41,387 bases of DNA from JASGDC01 sp047605865 (GCA_047605865.1 JASGFC010000013.1:1-41387); one strand, 5' to 3'. Counted from the first letter of the stretch, positions 7,457 to 15,624 are shown. Numbers and translations: made by a program. The notes: generated by a model from the letters alone, not told the origin.

Positions 7457-8785
7457 CTACTTTCTTTCATTGTCTTTGACTTCCGCAAGTGGAAGCTTTG
7501 GAAGAGGCTCTTCATTATTGATATTTTCTTTAGGCTGAGAATTCTTTGAGTTTGGTAAGAAACTTGAAAATCTTGAACTCATATTAGAGAAAAAGTTTTC
7601 TACATTTTCCCTATTAAATGCTGGTTCTTGTTCAGCTTTGACGAAATGATCTGGATTTTCTGGATCTTTATACTTAGCAGCAATGGTTTTACCCATAACG
7701 TTGATTGCTGCAGCCAGAGGCACAGAGAAAAGCGCTCCAGTGATTCCAGCTAGATAAGTTCCAGCTGCCACTACTAGCACCACTGCAAGTGGATGAAGCG
7801 ATAATGAACTACCAATAACGAATGGTTGCAGCACATGAGATTCGAACTGCTGCACAAGAATAACACCTAAGAGCATCAATAGTGCAGTTGTTGGACCTTG
7901 TGCAACGAGGGCAACAAGAACAGCTACCATACCAGAAATTAAAGAACCAATAATAGGAACAAAAGAACCTAAAAAGACCAGTACTCCAAGCGGAATAGCT
8001 AATGGGATATGCAGCAACATTGCTACGATAGCTACACCAAGGCCATCAACAAAGGCTACAAACAACTGAACACGTACATATGAAACAACAGTTTTCCATC
8101 CAGCACGTCCAGCATCGTTGGCATCAACACGAGCATCAAAAGGTAGCAAACCGATAATCCATTTCCAGATCTTATCGCCATCGAGTAAGAAGAAAATCAA
8201 AATGAAAATGGTTAGTACAAAGCCTGCAACAACGTGACCTACGGCATTTCCAATATGGAAGGTACTACTAGCAATAGTTCCAGAATAGCCACGCACTTGA
8301 TTTACTGCTTGATCTACATATTGATCCAAATCTGCAATGGAAATATTCATACGATGTAGCAGCAAGTCGCTAATCCAGACTCTAACTTCCTCAAAACCTT
8401 CAAAAGCTTTATCTCTAAGTTGCGGATAGCCAGCAGAAAATTGATTACCAACCAGTGCTACTAGAGCCGATACTACAGTAGTTAAGCCCACGAGAGATAA
8501 AAATACTGAAATACCTCGAGGAATTTTCCACGTAACAAATTTATTAACTGCTGGATTCAAAAGTGCTGCTAGCAAAAGAGCAACCAGAATTGGAATAATA
8601 ACAATTGTTAACTGAGAAAGAACCCAAAATATTAAAGCCATTGCTGCAGTAATAATAATGATGCGCCAAGACCACTCACTAGCAACTCGCATCCCCAAAG
8701 GTACTAACTGTGAGTTGTTAGATACATTAACCGGCTTCTTTAGTTCCACCTGAACTTCTGGCGTATCTTCTTGATCTTTCATCAT
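7457..8785 (-). CDS. AI-2E family (PF01594) membrane transporter
   Basis: 442 aa. The cytoplasmic N-terminus of about 45 residues precedes the PF01594 core, with two early helices (IIIITAAMALIFWVL, IVIIPILVALLLAALL) and a long extramembrane segment. The usual cluster of C-terminal helices carries the family VFLGSFVPIIGSLISG and LAGITGALFSVPLAA motifs. The hydrophilic tail of about 90 residues is rich in Asn, Glu and Pro. The family exports autoinducer-2 in E. coli (TqsA), but many members move other solutes or act as Na+/H+ antiporters, so the substrate is open. It is 7 nt after galM and 5 nt before ilvA, a tight three-gene unit with no obvious functional link. Confidence 0.88.
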   Translation of the reverse strand: MMKDQEDTPEVQVELKKPVNVSNNSQLVPLGMRVASEWSWRIIIITAAMALIFWVLSQLTIVIIPILVALLLAALLNPAVNKFVTWKIPRGISVFLSLVGLTTVVSALVALVGNQFSAGYPQLRDKAFEGFEEVRVWISDLLLHRMNISIADLDQYVDQAVNQVRGYSGTIASSTFHIGNAVGHVVAGFVLTIFILIFFLLDGDKIWKWIIGLLPFDARVDANDAGRAGWKTVVSYVRVQLFVAFVDGLGVAIVAMLLHIPLAIPLGVLVFLGSFVPIIGSLISGMVAVLVALVAQGPTTALLMLLGVILVQQFESHVLQPFVIGSSLSLHPLAVVLVVAAGTYLAGITGALFSVPLAAAINVMGKTIAAKYKDPENPDHFVKAEQEPAFNRENVENFFSNMSSRFSSFLPNSKNSQPKENINNEEPLPKLPLAEVKDNERK

Positions 8786-8792
8786 ATTTCTC

Positions 8793-9704
8793 TCAAGCTT
8801 TGTTATAGCTTACTCCCCAGCTTGCAGTGAATGTATCACCAGGTTCAAGCCACTGCAAGTGATCTCCAGAGTTAAACGCATTTGCAGGTGCTGTCATAGG
8901 TTCCATGGCAATTGCTTTTTTATCGCTTGTAAATCCAGCAGGAGTAAAAACGTGCACAAACGGCATTGTTTCATCTGCCCATAAAGTAGTAGAGTTTCCT
9001 TGTGGATCTATAAGGTGATGCTTAAAAAGCTTTCCTTCAGGAGTGATATCCGTAAACCCAGTATCAATATCTAAATCGCCAACTTTTTGTCCTTGACGTA
9101 GATCTAAAAGTCCAGATACCGGTTTCTTTTCAGTTGGAATCATGTCTTTTGGATCAGCAACTAGATACGTACCTGCAGCAATCTTCACTTCAAGATCTTC
9201 AACAGGAGTATTGCCCACTCTAAAATATGGGTGCGCACCAATAGCAACTGGTGCTTTTTGTTCAGAAAGATTCTTTACACGATGTTGAACTGTTAGACCC
9301 TCACCATTGAGTGTGTAACGTACAAAAGTATCAAGGTGGAAAGGGTAACCATGCTGTGGAAAAACTGTAGCATGCAGTGTCACTGAAGTATCGCTTTGCT
9401 CAACTGCACTATATCCTGTATTACGCAAAAGACCATGTATTGCATGCCCTCTATCATATTCAGTGATGTCTAACTGCTGTTTTTTCCCATCAAGAACCCA
9501 TTGCCCCTTATCCACCCTATTTGGCCAAGGCACCAAAACTAGCCCCAAGCCCATGGGTGCTGTTACATCATCACCATGAGTTTCAGTTACTTGAACTCCA
9601 TCGATTTCAAGATAGCGAAGAGCCGCAGCTAATTCAGTAATGGTAGCTTTAGAATTTTTATACTGAAGAGAATACTGTTGCCCTGTTGCAAAATTTTTAT
9701 CCAT
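8793..9704 (-). CDS. galM: Aldose 1-epimerase (mutarotase) family
   Basis: 303 aa. Interconverts alpha and beta anomers of aldohexoses in the cytoplasm, feeding alpha-galactose to galactokinase. Family motifs are present in order: LVPWPNRV, the catalytic HAIHGLL histidine, IGAHPYFR with the second histidine, and EPMTAPANAFNSG with the catalytic base glutamate. It is transcribed divergently from galTK, which supports a galactose role. Its ATG is preceded by TTGAGA - 17 nt - TACTCT - 6 nt, suggesting a leaderless transcript. YeaD-type glucose-6-phosphate epimerases are related, but the motifs and context favour GalM. Confidence 0.88.
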   Translation of the reverse strand: MDKNFATGQQYSLQYKNSKATITELAAALRYLEIDGVQVTETHGDDVTAPMGLGLVLVPWPNRVDKGQWVLDGKKQQLDITEYDRGHAIHGLLRNTGYSAVEQSDTSVTLHATVFPQHGYPFHLDTFVRYTLNGEGLTVQHRVKNLSEQKAPVAIGAHPYFRVGNTPVEDLEVKIAAGTYLVADPKDMIPTEKKPVSGLLDLRQGQKVGDLDIDTGFTDITPEGKLFKHHLIDPQGNSTTLWADETMPFVHVFTPAGFTSDKKAIAMEPMTAPANAFNSGDHLQWLEPGDTFTASWGVSYNKA

Positions 9705-9710
9705 ACTCCA

Positions 9711-9739
9711 AGAGTATTTGTATACAAGCTATTTCTCAA
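9711..9739 (-). promoter_or_regulatory. Putative leaderless promoter of galM
   Basis: On the minus strand TTGAGA (9739-9734), a 17-nt spacer and TACTCT (9716-9711) are followed by 6 nt and the galM ATG at 9704. Its divergent partner is the TATAAT box of galTK. Confidence 0.5.
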
Positions 9740-9773
9740 TACTATAATCACAAAGTTTGCGTATTGTGCCGTC

Positions 9774-9779
9774 TATAAT
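9774..9779 (+). promoter_or_regulatory. Consensus -10 box of galTK, leaderless geometry
   Basis: A perfect TATAAT (9774-9779) is followed by 6 nt and the ATG at 9786, with no Shine-Dalgarno site. No good -35 is seen at 17 nt. A second TATAAT lies at 9743-9748. Confidence 0.5.
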
Positions 9780-9785
9780 TGGATT

Positions 9786-12050
9786 ATGAACATGACAAGA
9801 GCACGCTTAGCTGATGGCCGCGAAATTTTTTATTATGACGATAACCCAGGAACTACTCGCAAAATTGAAGACAAAAGAGAACTTCCAGCTCGTCCGCCAA
9901 CAGGAAATATGCGCTACGATGTTCTACGAAATGAGTGGGTCAGCTTTGCTGCACACAGGCAAACACGAACTTTTCTTCCTAAAACCAGTGAATGCCCGCT
10001 CTGTCCCACCACGGATGAGTTTGAAACTGAAGTTCCTAGCAACAGCTATGATGTTGTAGTCTTCGAAAATCGCTTTCCAAGCTTCAAGGGCAGCCACCAC
10101 CCTATGACAGCAGAGCCATTAGAATCATCTGGCATGATACGCCCCGCTTTTGGCCGTTGCGAAGTAACCTCTTACACCCCAAACCACGATGACACCTTTG
10201 CTGACTTACCAGTGAAAAGATTCCGCACAGTCATTAATGCTTGGGCGCATCGCACAAAAACTTTGAGTGAAGAAGAAGGCATTGAGCAAATCTTCCCTTT
10301 CGAGAATCATGGACGTGCCATCGGAGTAACCTTAGATCACCCCCATGGACAAATCTATGCCTACCCTTATGTGACGCCCACTACCAAATTGATGCTTGAT
10401 ACTGCAAAAGAATACATTAAAAAACATGGCAACCACCCTATGGAAGATGTACTTGCCCGTGAACATCGTGAAGAAGAACGCATCTTACAACAAGGGAAAT
10501 ATTTCACTTCTTTTGTACCTTTTGCAGCCCGCATGCCACTTGAAATCCACATCGTGCCGCACACACAATATGCAGACCTTTCTGAGCTAGCTGATGAAGA
10601 ACGTGATGAGCTAGCTAGTATGTATAAGGCTGTACTTGAAATGATAGAAGGACTTTATCACGATGAAACTGCTTATATAGCGGCTTGGCATCAGGCCCCT
10701 GTGCGTCAAGATCGTGAATATGGCTGGTTACATCTAGAAATTACTTCTCCGCGACGCTCAGAAGACAAATTAAAATATCTTGCAGGTTCTGAAGCCGCAA
10801 TGGGAGCATTCATCGCTGACGTACTTCCAGAAGAAACTGCACAACGCCTAAAGGAGGCAAGGATGACACCTCATGCAGTTAAAAAGAACAGAGAACATAG
10901 TGCTGAACGCACCACTCAATACTTTGAAGAAGCTTATGGAACAAAACCAGACGGTATTTGGGCTGCCCCTGGGCGTGTGAACCTTATTGGCGAACACACT
11001 GACTATAACGAAGGTTTTGTATTCCCCTTCGCCCTAGATAAGACAACTCATTGTGCTGTAAAACTTACCCAAGGAAATACCATTGAAGTAGCTTCTGTTT
11101 TTGAAAACAATGATGTCAAAACAGAAACAATTTCAACAGACCTTGATAAAGACAAAATTTCAGACTGGGCAGCATACCCATTGGGTGTTTTATGGGCTTT
11201 TAAAACTGCTGGTTACGATATCCCAGCTATGGAAATCATGATTACCTCCAACGTCCCTATTGGAGCAGGATTATCTTCTTCTGCTGCTATTGAATGTGCT
11301 GTAGCTCTTGCTATCAACGACCTTCTAGATCTTAATATCCCTAAGAAACAACTAGCAGCTTATTGTCGTCAAGCAGAAAATGACGTAGTTGGCGCCCCAA
11401 CTGGAATTATGGATCAATCTGCTTCACTCTTAGGTGAAAAAGACCATGCACTCTTTCTAGATTGCCGTTCGCTTGATACTGACCTAGTTCCGTTAAACTT
11501 AGGCAAAGCTGATGCAAGTATCCTTGTCATTGACACTCATGTTTCTCATGCGTTAGCTGACGGTGAAGGATATGCTGCTCGTAAAGCTTCTTGTGACAAA
11601 GCAGCAGAACTCTTAGATGTACCAACACTCCGTGATGTCACACAAGAAACTCTTGAAAACGTTCCAGATGATATGGATTTAGAAACTGCAAAGCGAATGC
11701 GCCATGTTGTGACTGAAAATGACAGAGTACTACAAGCAGCGAAAGCCTTAAAAAATGGAACCATCGAAGATATCGGTAGCCTTCTTGATGCTTCTCATGA
11801 ATCTATGAGAGATGACTTTGAAATCTCTTGTCCTGAATTAGACTTAGCTGTTGCTACAGCACAGAAAAACGGGGCTATTGGTGCTCGTATGACTGGTGGC
11901 GGTTTTGGTGGTTCAGCAATTGCTGTTGTGAAGAATGAAGACATTGAAACTATTAAAGAAGCCATCTACGAAGCCTTCCTCAATGCTGGGTACAACACTC
12001 CTTCTATCTTTACTGTTTCTGCAGGAAGTGGAGCTACGCGCATTCAATAG
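9786..12050 (+). CDS. galTK: Fused galactose-1-phosphate uridylyltransferase - galactokinase
   Basis: One uninterrupted 754-codon frame encodes two Leloir enzymes. Residues 1-359 are GalT, with the CPLC metal site (C70, C73) and catalytic DHPHGQ (H185, H187; H187 corresponds to the uridylylated histidine). Residues 360-754 are GalK (GHMP kinase): substrate loop GRVNLIGEHTDYN, ATP loop VPIGAGLSSSAAIE and C-terminal MTGGGFGGSAI. Both halves are full length. There is no stop codon between them. An ATG at 10863, preceded by AAGGAGG at 5-nt spacing, lies in the same frame, so free GalK may also be made. The start at 9786 is chosen because galactose-family homology begins there and TATAAT sits 6 nt upstream; an in-frame extension to 9678 has no family similarity. 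Confidence 0.9.
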   Translation: MNMTRARLADGREIFYYDDNPGTTRKIEDKRELPARPPTGNMRYDVLRNEWVSFAAHRQTRTFLPKTSECPLCPTTDEFETEVPSNSYDVVVFENRFPSFKGSHHPMTAEPLESSGMIRPAFGRCEVTSYTPNHDDTFADLPVKRFRTVINAWAHRTKTLSEEEGIEQIFPFENHGRAIGVTLDHPHGQIYAYPYVTPTTKLMLDTAKEYIKKHGNHPMEDVLAREHREEERILQQGKYFTSFVPFAARMPLEIHIVPHTQYADLSELADEERDELASMYKAVLEMIEGLYHDETAYIAAWHQAPVRQDREYGWLHLEITSPRRSEDKLKYLAGSEAAMGAFIADVLPEETAQRLKEARMTPHAVKKNREHSAERTTQYFEEAYGTKPDGIWAAPGRVNLIGEHTDYNEGFVFPFALDKTTHCAVKLTQGNTIEVASVFENNDVKTETISTDLDKDKISDWAAYPLGVLWAFKTAGYDIPAMEIMITSNVPIGAGLSSSAAIECAVALAINDLLDLNIPKKQLAAYCRQAENDVVGAPTGIMDQSASLLGEKDHALFLDCRSLDTDLVPLNLGKADASILVIDTHVSHALADGEGYAARKASCDKAAELLDVPTLRDVTQETLENVPDDMDLETAKRMRHVVTENDRVLQAAKALKNGTIEDIGSLLDASHESMRDDFEISCPELDLAVATAQKNGAIGARMTGGGFGGSAIAVVKNEDIETIKEAIYEAFLNAGYNTPSIFTVSAGSGATRIQ
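10851..10865 (+). promoter_or_regulatory. Internal ribosome-binding site and ATG of galK
   Basis: AAGGAGG (10851-10857), 5 nt, then ATG (10863-10865), in frame with galT. Initiation here would give a 395-aa stand-alone galactokinase, the family's normal length. The site probably descends from a separate galK gene whose upstream galT stop codon was lost. Confidence 0.7.
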
Positions 12051-12075
12051 CCCACTTTGTTTGAGCAGCTTTAGC

Positions 12076-12142
12076 AAGTTCGCCCTTTAAACACAAAATC
12101 AGTATGGCACTTCAGATGGTTTTGTGTTTAAAGGGCGAACTT
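12076..12142. repeat. Perfect 23-bp inverted repeat with 21-nt loop
   Basis: Arms 12076-12098 and 12120-12142 are exactly complementary. No T-tract follows on either strand, so a classical terminator is doubtful although the position after galTK would suit one. Confidence 0.8.
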
Positions 12143-12168
12143 AGTCATAGTGCTTTAGTCATAGTGCT
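12141..12168 (+). repeat. Two tandem copies of a 14-bp unit
   Basis: TTAGTCATAGTGCT occurs exactly at 12141-12154 and 12155-12168, starting inside the right arm of the preceding inverted repeat. No function is apparent. Confidence 0.8.
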
Positions 12169-12193
12169 TATTGTGCTCTGAAAAAGAGCCTAT

Positions 12194-12230
12194 AAAAATG
12201 TCGGTCCCATAAAATGGAACCGACATTTTT
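12194..12230. terminator. Bidirectional terminator between galTK and the Bax-inhibitor gene
   Basis: A 17-bp stem with one mismatch (12194-12210 with 12214-12230) and an AAA loop begins with five A and ends with five T. It can terminate galTK on the plus strand and the convergent membrane protein gene on the minus strand. Confidence 0.85.
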
Positions 12231-12240
12231 AATAGTTGTA

Positions 12241-13053
12241 TTAGTTGTTATGGCTATCCTGAAGGATAGATAGTAGGCGTAGCAACTCAGTGTACATCCA
12301 AACCATTGTTAGAGTAATACCGAATGCTGATACCCAACCCATCTGCTTAGGAGCGCCTGTCTTTACTCCATAGTCAACGATTTCAAAATCTTGAACTAGT
12401 GAGTATGCACCCATTGCGATAGAAGCAAGACCAAAGAAGATGCCCATTGGAATGCTTGTACCTGGGATAGTAGTACTGTAGTAACCGAAAGTTCCACCTG
12501 ATAGACCTGTCATCATCATTACGAAGTTGATAAGACCGAAGATAATCATTCCCCACATACCAACAGTGAAAATTCTGTTCATTTTAGGGTTCGTACGGAA
12601 CTTACCGCTACGGTAAAGAACAAGTGTAGCAACGAAGATGGAAATTGTACCAATCAATGCTTGGCTAACAACACCAGGATATGCAGGCTCTAGCATTGCA
12701 GAAAGACCTCCTGCAAAAAGACCTTGACACAGTGCATAAACCATCGTCAATGAAGCACTAGCTTTACGTGAAAAACTCAAGTAAAGACCAAGCACTAAAC
12801 CGCCGAACATGCCAGCCATACCAATGCCAGGAAAAACAAAACCTAGCAATGCACCAACAATAACGATACCCAATGACATTGCAGTTTTAGCAATAACATC
12901 GTTGTAGGTCATACGACCTGTATCAAGAGAAGTTGCTGAAGGCGTCGCTAAGGGCATCTGCCCAAATTGCGCCTGACTAAACGACTGATTCTGCTGTGTA
13001 TGCATACCAGGGTTGTTGTTAGAAAAAGTTTGATTATTAAGAACCGGATTCAA
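12241..13053 (-). CDS. Bax inhibitor-1 / YccA-like membrane protein
   Basis: 270 aa. A Gln/Asn-rich cytoplasmic N-terminus of about 45 residues precedes LDTGRMTYNDVIAKT and seven hydrophobic segments, the layout of the actinobacterial Bax inhibitor-1/YccA family. The C-terminal segments contain FEIVDYGVKTGAPKQMGW and end with WMYTELLRLLSIL; the acidic residues fit the di-aspartyl pH-sensing site of this family. Members are calcium-leak channels or stress membrane proteins; the function here is not established. The start is TTG (13053-13051) because AAAGGG lies 6 nt upstream and no ATG fits better; the next Met is residue 17. Confidence 0.85.
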   Translation of the reverse strand: MNPVLNNQTFSNNNPGMHTQQNQSFSQAQFGQMPLATPSATSLDTGRMTYNDVIAKTAMSLGIVIVGALLGFVFPGIGMAGMFGGLVLGLYLSFSRKASASLTMVYALCQGLFAGGLSAMLEPAYPGVVSQALIGTISIFVATLVLYRSGKFRTNPKMNRIFTVGMWGMIIFGLINFVMMMTGLSGGTFGYYSTTIPGTSIPMGIFFGLASIAMGAYSLVQDFEIVDYGVKTGAPKQMGWVSAFGITLTMVWMYTELLRLLSILQDSHNN

Positions 13054-13167
13054 AGCTTTCCCTTTCTGTAGTAGTTAACACAATCTTAATTCCTACAGCT
13101 TAAAACATAACTGATAAAGGCTGTGAAAATAGCAAGAAACTAAAATAGTAGCGTACTATAAGGGAAA

Positions 13168-13201
13168 ACAAAAGAGGCCTTGTACTCAAGACCTCTTTTG
13201 T
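13168..13201 (-). terminator. Terminator of the YidB-like gene
   Basis: A 15-bp stem with one mismatch (13168-13182 with 13187-13201) and a 4-nt loop. On the minus strand it ends in TTTTGTTTT just after the gene's stop at 13216. Confidence 0.8.
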
Positions 13202-13215
13202 AGAAAATTGGTTAA

Positions 13216-13746
13216 TTATAGACCAAATCCACCACTCTGCTGAGTGTTACCCTGTTGAGAGTAGCCCTGCTGAGAGTTACCCTGCTGAGTGTTACCTTCG
13301 CCAAGGATTCCGCTGAATTTGTTCACAAGGCTTCCAACATCCATGTTCTGAGCAGCTTGCTGCACAGTGTTTGAATCAGTTTGTAGCTCACCATTTGGAG
13401 ATAGGTGATTAACCATGCTTGGAAGTGCATGAGATAGCATACCAGCAGCCTGATCAGTGTTTACACCTGCAGACTGAGCTACTTGCTGTAGTTGTTCCTG
13501 AGGAAGAGCTTGCTTAATCTGGTCTGCAGAAACTGCCTGGTTCTGTCCGCTACCTAGCCAAGACTGAACATGGTCACCTAGACCATTAGAAGCGAGGTTA
13601 CCTAGAATACCACCAATAGCAGCACCTTTAGTGCCACCTAGTAGGCTTCCAGCTAGACCTGAGAGAGCTGTAGCTGCCATGCTGCCGCCACCGCTAGAGC
13701 TGTTTCCGCCACCAAGAGCAGAACCAATAAGTTTAGAAAAGTCCAT
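13216..13746 (-). CDS. YidB/DUF937-like protein
   Basis: 176 aa, rich in Gly, Ser, Ala and Gln. The N-terminus MDFSKLIGSALGG is followed by a glycine-rich hydrophobic stretch (ALSGLAGSLLGGTKGAAIGG) and the helical QIKQALPQEQLQQVAQSAGV...AAGMLSHALPSMVNHLSPNG region typical of the YidB/DUF937 family, of unknown function. The C-terminus holds four 5-residue GNTQQ-like repeats encoded by a 15-bp tandem repeat. An excellent Shine-Dalgarno sequence (GAAAGGAG) precedes the ATG. It is a single-gene unit with its own terminator. No signal peptide is evident. Confidence 0.8.
   Translation of the reverse strand: MDFSKLIGSALGGGNSSSGGGSMAATALSGLAGSLLGGTKGAAIGGILGNLASNGLGDHVQSWLGSGQNQAVSADQIKQALPQEQLQQVAQSAGVNTDQAAGMLSHALPSMVNHLSPNGELQTDSNTVQQAAQNMDVGSLVNKFSGILGEGNTQQGNSQQGYSQQGNTQQSGGFGL
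13237..13296 (-). repeat. Four 15-bp tandem repeats in the YidB-like gene
   Basis: Units at 13237, 13252, 13267 and 13282 encode G-N/Y-T/S-Q-Q. Units 1 and 4 are identical; 2 and 3 differ by a few bases. Copy number could vary without disturbing the frame. Confidence 0.85.
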
Positions 13747-13909
13747 CGTGGACTCCTTTCGTATTAGAAATTCTTGTTTCCTTGTTGTATGAAGAACTCA
13801 TCACGAGTTTTTCCTGAACACTTCTAATCTACGTAGACAAACTTAAAAAAACACTTTGTTTTAGTGAAATTTAGCCATGATATCACTGTGAATTGTCTGA
13901 ATACACCAC

Positions 13910-14827
13910 TTAATCATGCGTATGACATAGCTTTTCAGCAAATTCAGCAGTTTCAAGTTGGAAGGTAGTGTGTTCAACAGCAACAGAAAAATGTTCACCT
14001 AGACATGACCTTAACTGATCTAAGTGGTATGCATAATGTTCTTGAGTAAAACAGTTGTTATCCAAAACAATATGTGCTGTTAAAACTGGCATTGAACTAT
14101 CAATCTGACTAGCGTGAATATCGTGAACCCCTTGAACATGCTCTTGAGAGAGGATGTGTTCTTTCACTTGAGTTAAGTCTAAACCTTCTGGGGTAGTTTC
14201 AAGTAAAACAGACGTAGTTTCTCTCAGTAGTTTAAATGCTCTCGGTAGAATCATGGCACCAATAATCAAAGAAACCACTGCATCGGCCTGATACCAACCT
14301 GTTAGCGCAATAACAATAGCTGCGATAATGACGGCCATTGAACCAAGCGCATCATTGAGTACTTCAAGTGTGGCAGCCCTGATGTTGAAATTTTCCCCAG
14401 CTGATCTTGTCAGAATGGTAAAAGAGAGCAAGTTAGCAAGCAATCCTATACAACCAAAAATTAAGAGCTCTTTAGAAGCCATTTCAACTGGCTCAAACAT
14501 TCTTCGTACAGCCTCAACGAGTACGTAGATACCTACACCTATAAGGACAAGGGCTTGTACCATTGCTGAAATAACTTCGGCTCTACGCATTCCCCACGTA
14601 TGTTTTTCAGTGGCTTCACGCTGCACGATATAAGCGACAAAGAGGGACATCATCAAACCGAAGGAGTCCACAAACATATGACCGGCATCTGCAAAAAGTG
14701 CCAGTGACTTAGTGACGATAGCTCCTAGAACTTCTACACAAAAAATAAAGAGGGTAATCCCTAAAACTGCCCACAGAACTTTTCTGTTATCTTCAATTCC
14801 ATGAGCGTGATCGTGCCCTGCTCCCAT
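13910..14827 (-). CDS. Cation diffusion facilitator (CzcD/ZitB-like)
   Basis: 305-aa cytoplasmic-membrane metal/proton antiporter. A His-rich N-terminus (GHDHAHG) is followed by six helices and a cytoplasmic C-terminal domain of about 90 residues. The TM2 metal site ADAGHMFVDS has the expected His and Asp. In TM5 the usual HxxxD appears as EVLND, with Glu in place of His, which could change metal preference. Physiological substrates of this family are Zn, Co, Cd or Ni. GGAAGG lies 8 nt before the ATG. The gene is divergent from two fluoride-channel genes, and an imperfect palindrome like CsoR-family operators lies in the gap, suggesting metal-dependent repression. Confidence 0.9.
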   Translation of the reverse strand: MGAGHDHAHGIEDNRKVLWAVLGITLFIFCVEVLGAIVTKSLALFADAGHMFVDSFGLMMSLFVAYIVQREATEKHTWGMRRAEVISAMVQALVLIGVGIYVLVEAVRRMFEPVEMASKELLIFGCIGLLANLLSFTILTRSAGENFNIRAATLEVLNDALGSMAVIIAAIVIALTGWYQADAVVSLIIGAMILPRAFKLLRETTSVLLETTPEGLDLTQVKEHILSQEHVQGVHDIHASQIDSSMPVLTAHIVLDNNCFTQEHYAYHLDQLRSCLGEHFSVAVEHTTFQLETAEFAEKLCHTHD

Positions 14828-14845
14828 AAAGAAAACCTTCCGATA

Positions 14846-14890
14846 TATGATACCCTATAGGGGTATTTTCTACTTCTTATGATACCCTAT
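14846..14890. promoter_or_regulatory. CsoR-type operator and repeated half-site
   Basis: ATACCC-TATAG-GGGTAT (14850-14866) is near-symmetrical and close to the TACCC...GGGTA operators of CsoR/RcnR-family metal-sensing repressors. A 13-bp sequence covering its left half, TATGATACCCTAT (14846-14858), recurs exactly at 14878-14890, 32 bp away. No CsoR-family gene is in the window. Confidence 0.55.
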
Positions 14891-15286
14891 TTTCATATGT
14901 TATTCAAAACAGTTGGTTTCAAAGAAATTACTTTGGTCATGATTGGTGGCCTTGCAGGAACATTGGTACGCTACCTTTTGTCTATTTTCCTGATCCCTGG
15001 CTACCTACCTTGGGGCACATTGTTCGCCAACATCCTAGGCTGCTTTATCATGGGTCTTACCGTCTACTTCCACCCTGATGATAAACTTCTATGGGCAATT
15101 GGCTTTTGCGGTTCCTTGACCACGATGAGTACTTTCGCCTACGAAAATTCCTCCGCCATCATACAACACCGCTATTTAGACTCCTTCATTTATATTGCAA
15201 CAAGTGTGATAGCAGGTGCAATAGCAGCTTTTATTGGATCAAAGTTAGCTCCTAAGACTTCCTACTATAAGAAAGAAGAAGTATGA
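14879..15286 (+). CDS. crcB: Fluoride channel subunit FluC/CrcB, first copy
   Basis: 135 aa with four hydrophobic segments. FluC signatures are GGLAGTLVRYLLSIF in helix 1, PWGTLFANILGCFIMG with the pore asparagine in helix 2, and GFCGSLTTMSTFAYE with the phenylalanine-track/sodium-site region in helix 3. FluC exports fluoride as a dual-topology dimer; Gram-positive genomes often carry two tandem genes forming a heterodimer, as here. The stop overlaps the next start by ATGA (15283-15286). The ATG at 14879 is listed but lies inside the repeated operator half-site; ATG 14897 (MLFKTVGF) is a credible alternative. No fluoride riboswitch was recognised. Confidence 0.88.
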   Translation: MIPYFHMLFKTVGFKEITLVMIGGLAGTLVRYLLSIFLIPGYLPWGTLFANILGCFIMGLTVYFHPDDKLLWAIGFCGSLTTMSTFAYENSSAIIQHRYLDSFIYIATSVIAGAIAAFIGSKLAPKTSYYKKEEV

Positions 15287-15624
15287 CCACTCTTCTCATT
15301 GGAATTTTTGGTAGCTTAGGCGCATTCACAAGGTACCTTATTGACCTAATTGTGACAAATAGATTTAAAACAAAAATGCCTTGGGCAATACTGGGAATTA
15401 ATATTGTGGGATCAGCTATTTTTACCCTAGCAACTAAACTTATCTCTGATTACAATATTCTTACCCCTATTACCATTGGCTTCTGCGGAGGCTTTACTAC
15501 TTTTAGTACCGTTATTGTATCTTTCATGCTGTCAGATCATGTGAAATTACGAATACGTCTAGCTTTCTTAAGCTTAAATATCGCACTAAGTATAGCCGTT
15601 GCCTTGATGGTACAAGCCATTTAA
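15283..15624 (+). CDS. crcB: Fluoride channel subunit FluC/CrcB, second copy
   Basis: 113 aa, four hydrophobic segments, paralogous to the preceding gene. Motifs are GSLGAFTRYLIDLIV, PWAILGINIVGSAIFTL with the pore asparagine, and GFCGGFTTFSTVIVSF. Translation is coupled through a 4-nt ATGA overlap, fitting a fixed-stoichiometry heterodimeric channel. An imperfect hairpin (GGGGTG 15628-15633 with CACCCC 15652-15657) follows without a T-tract and may act as a weak terminator. Confidence 0.9.
   Translation: MTTLLIGIFGSLGAFTRYLIDLIVTNRFKTKMPWAILGINIVGSAIFTLATKLISDYNILTPITIGFCGGFTTFSTVIVSFMLSDHVKLRIRLAFLSLNIALSIAVALMVQAI

Noticed and set aside
9678..9785. N-terminal extension of galTK
   Set aside because: The extra 36 residues overlap the galM start and both promoters and have no similarity to GalT; the TATAAT box would be inside the coding region.
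14828..14896. Fluoride riboswitch ahead of crcB
   Set aside because: The short leader contains repeats and an operator-like palindrome but no recognisable fluoride aptamer.
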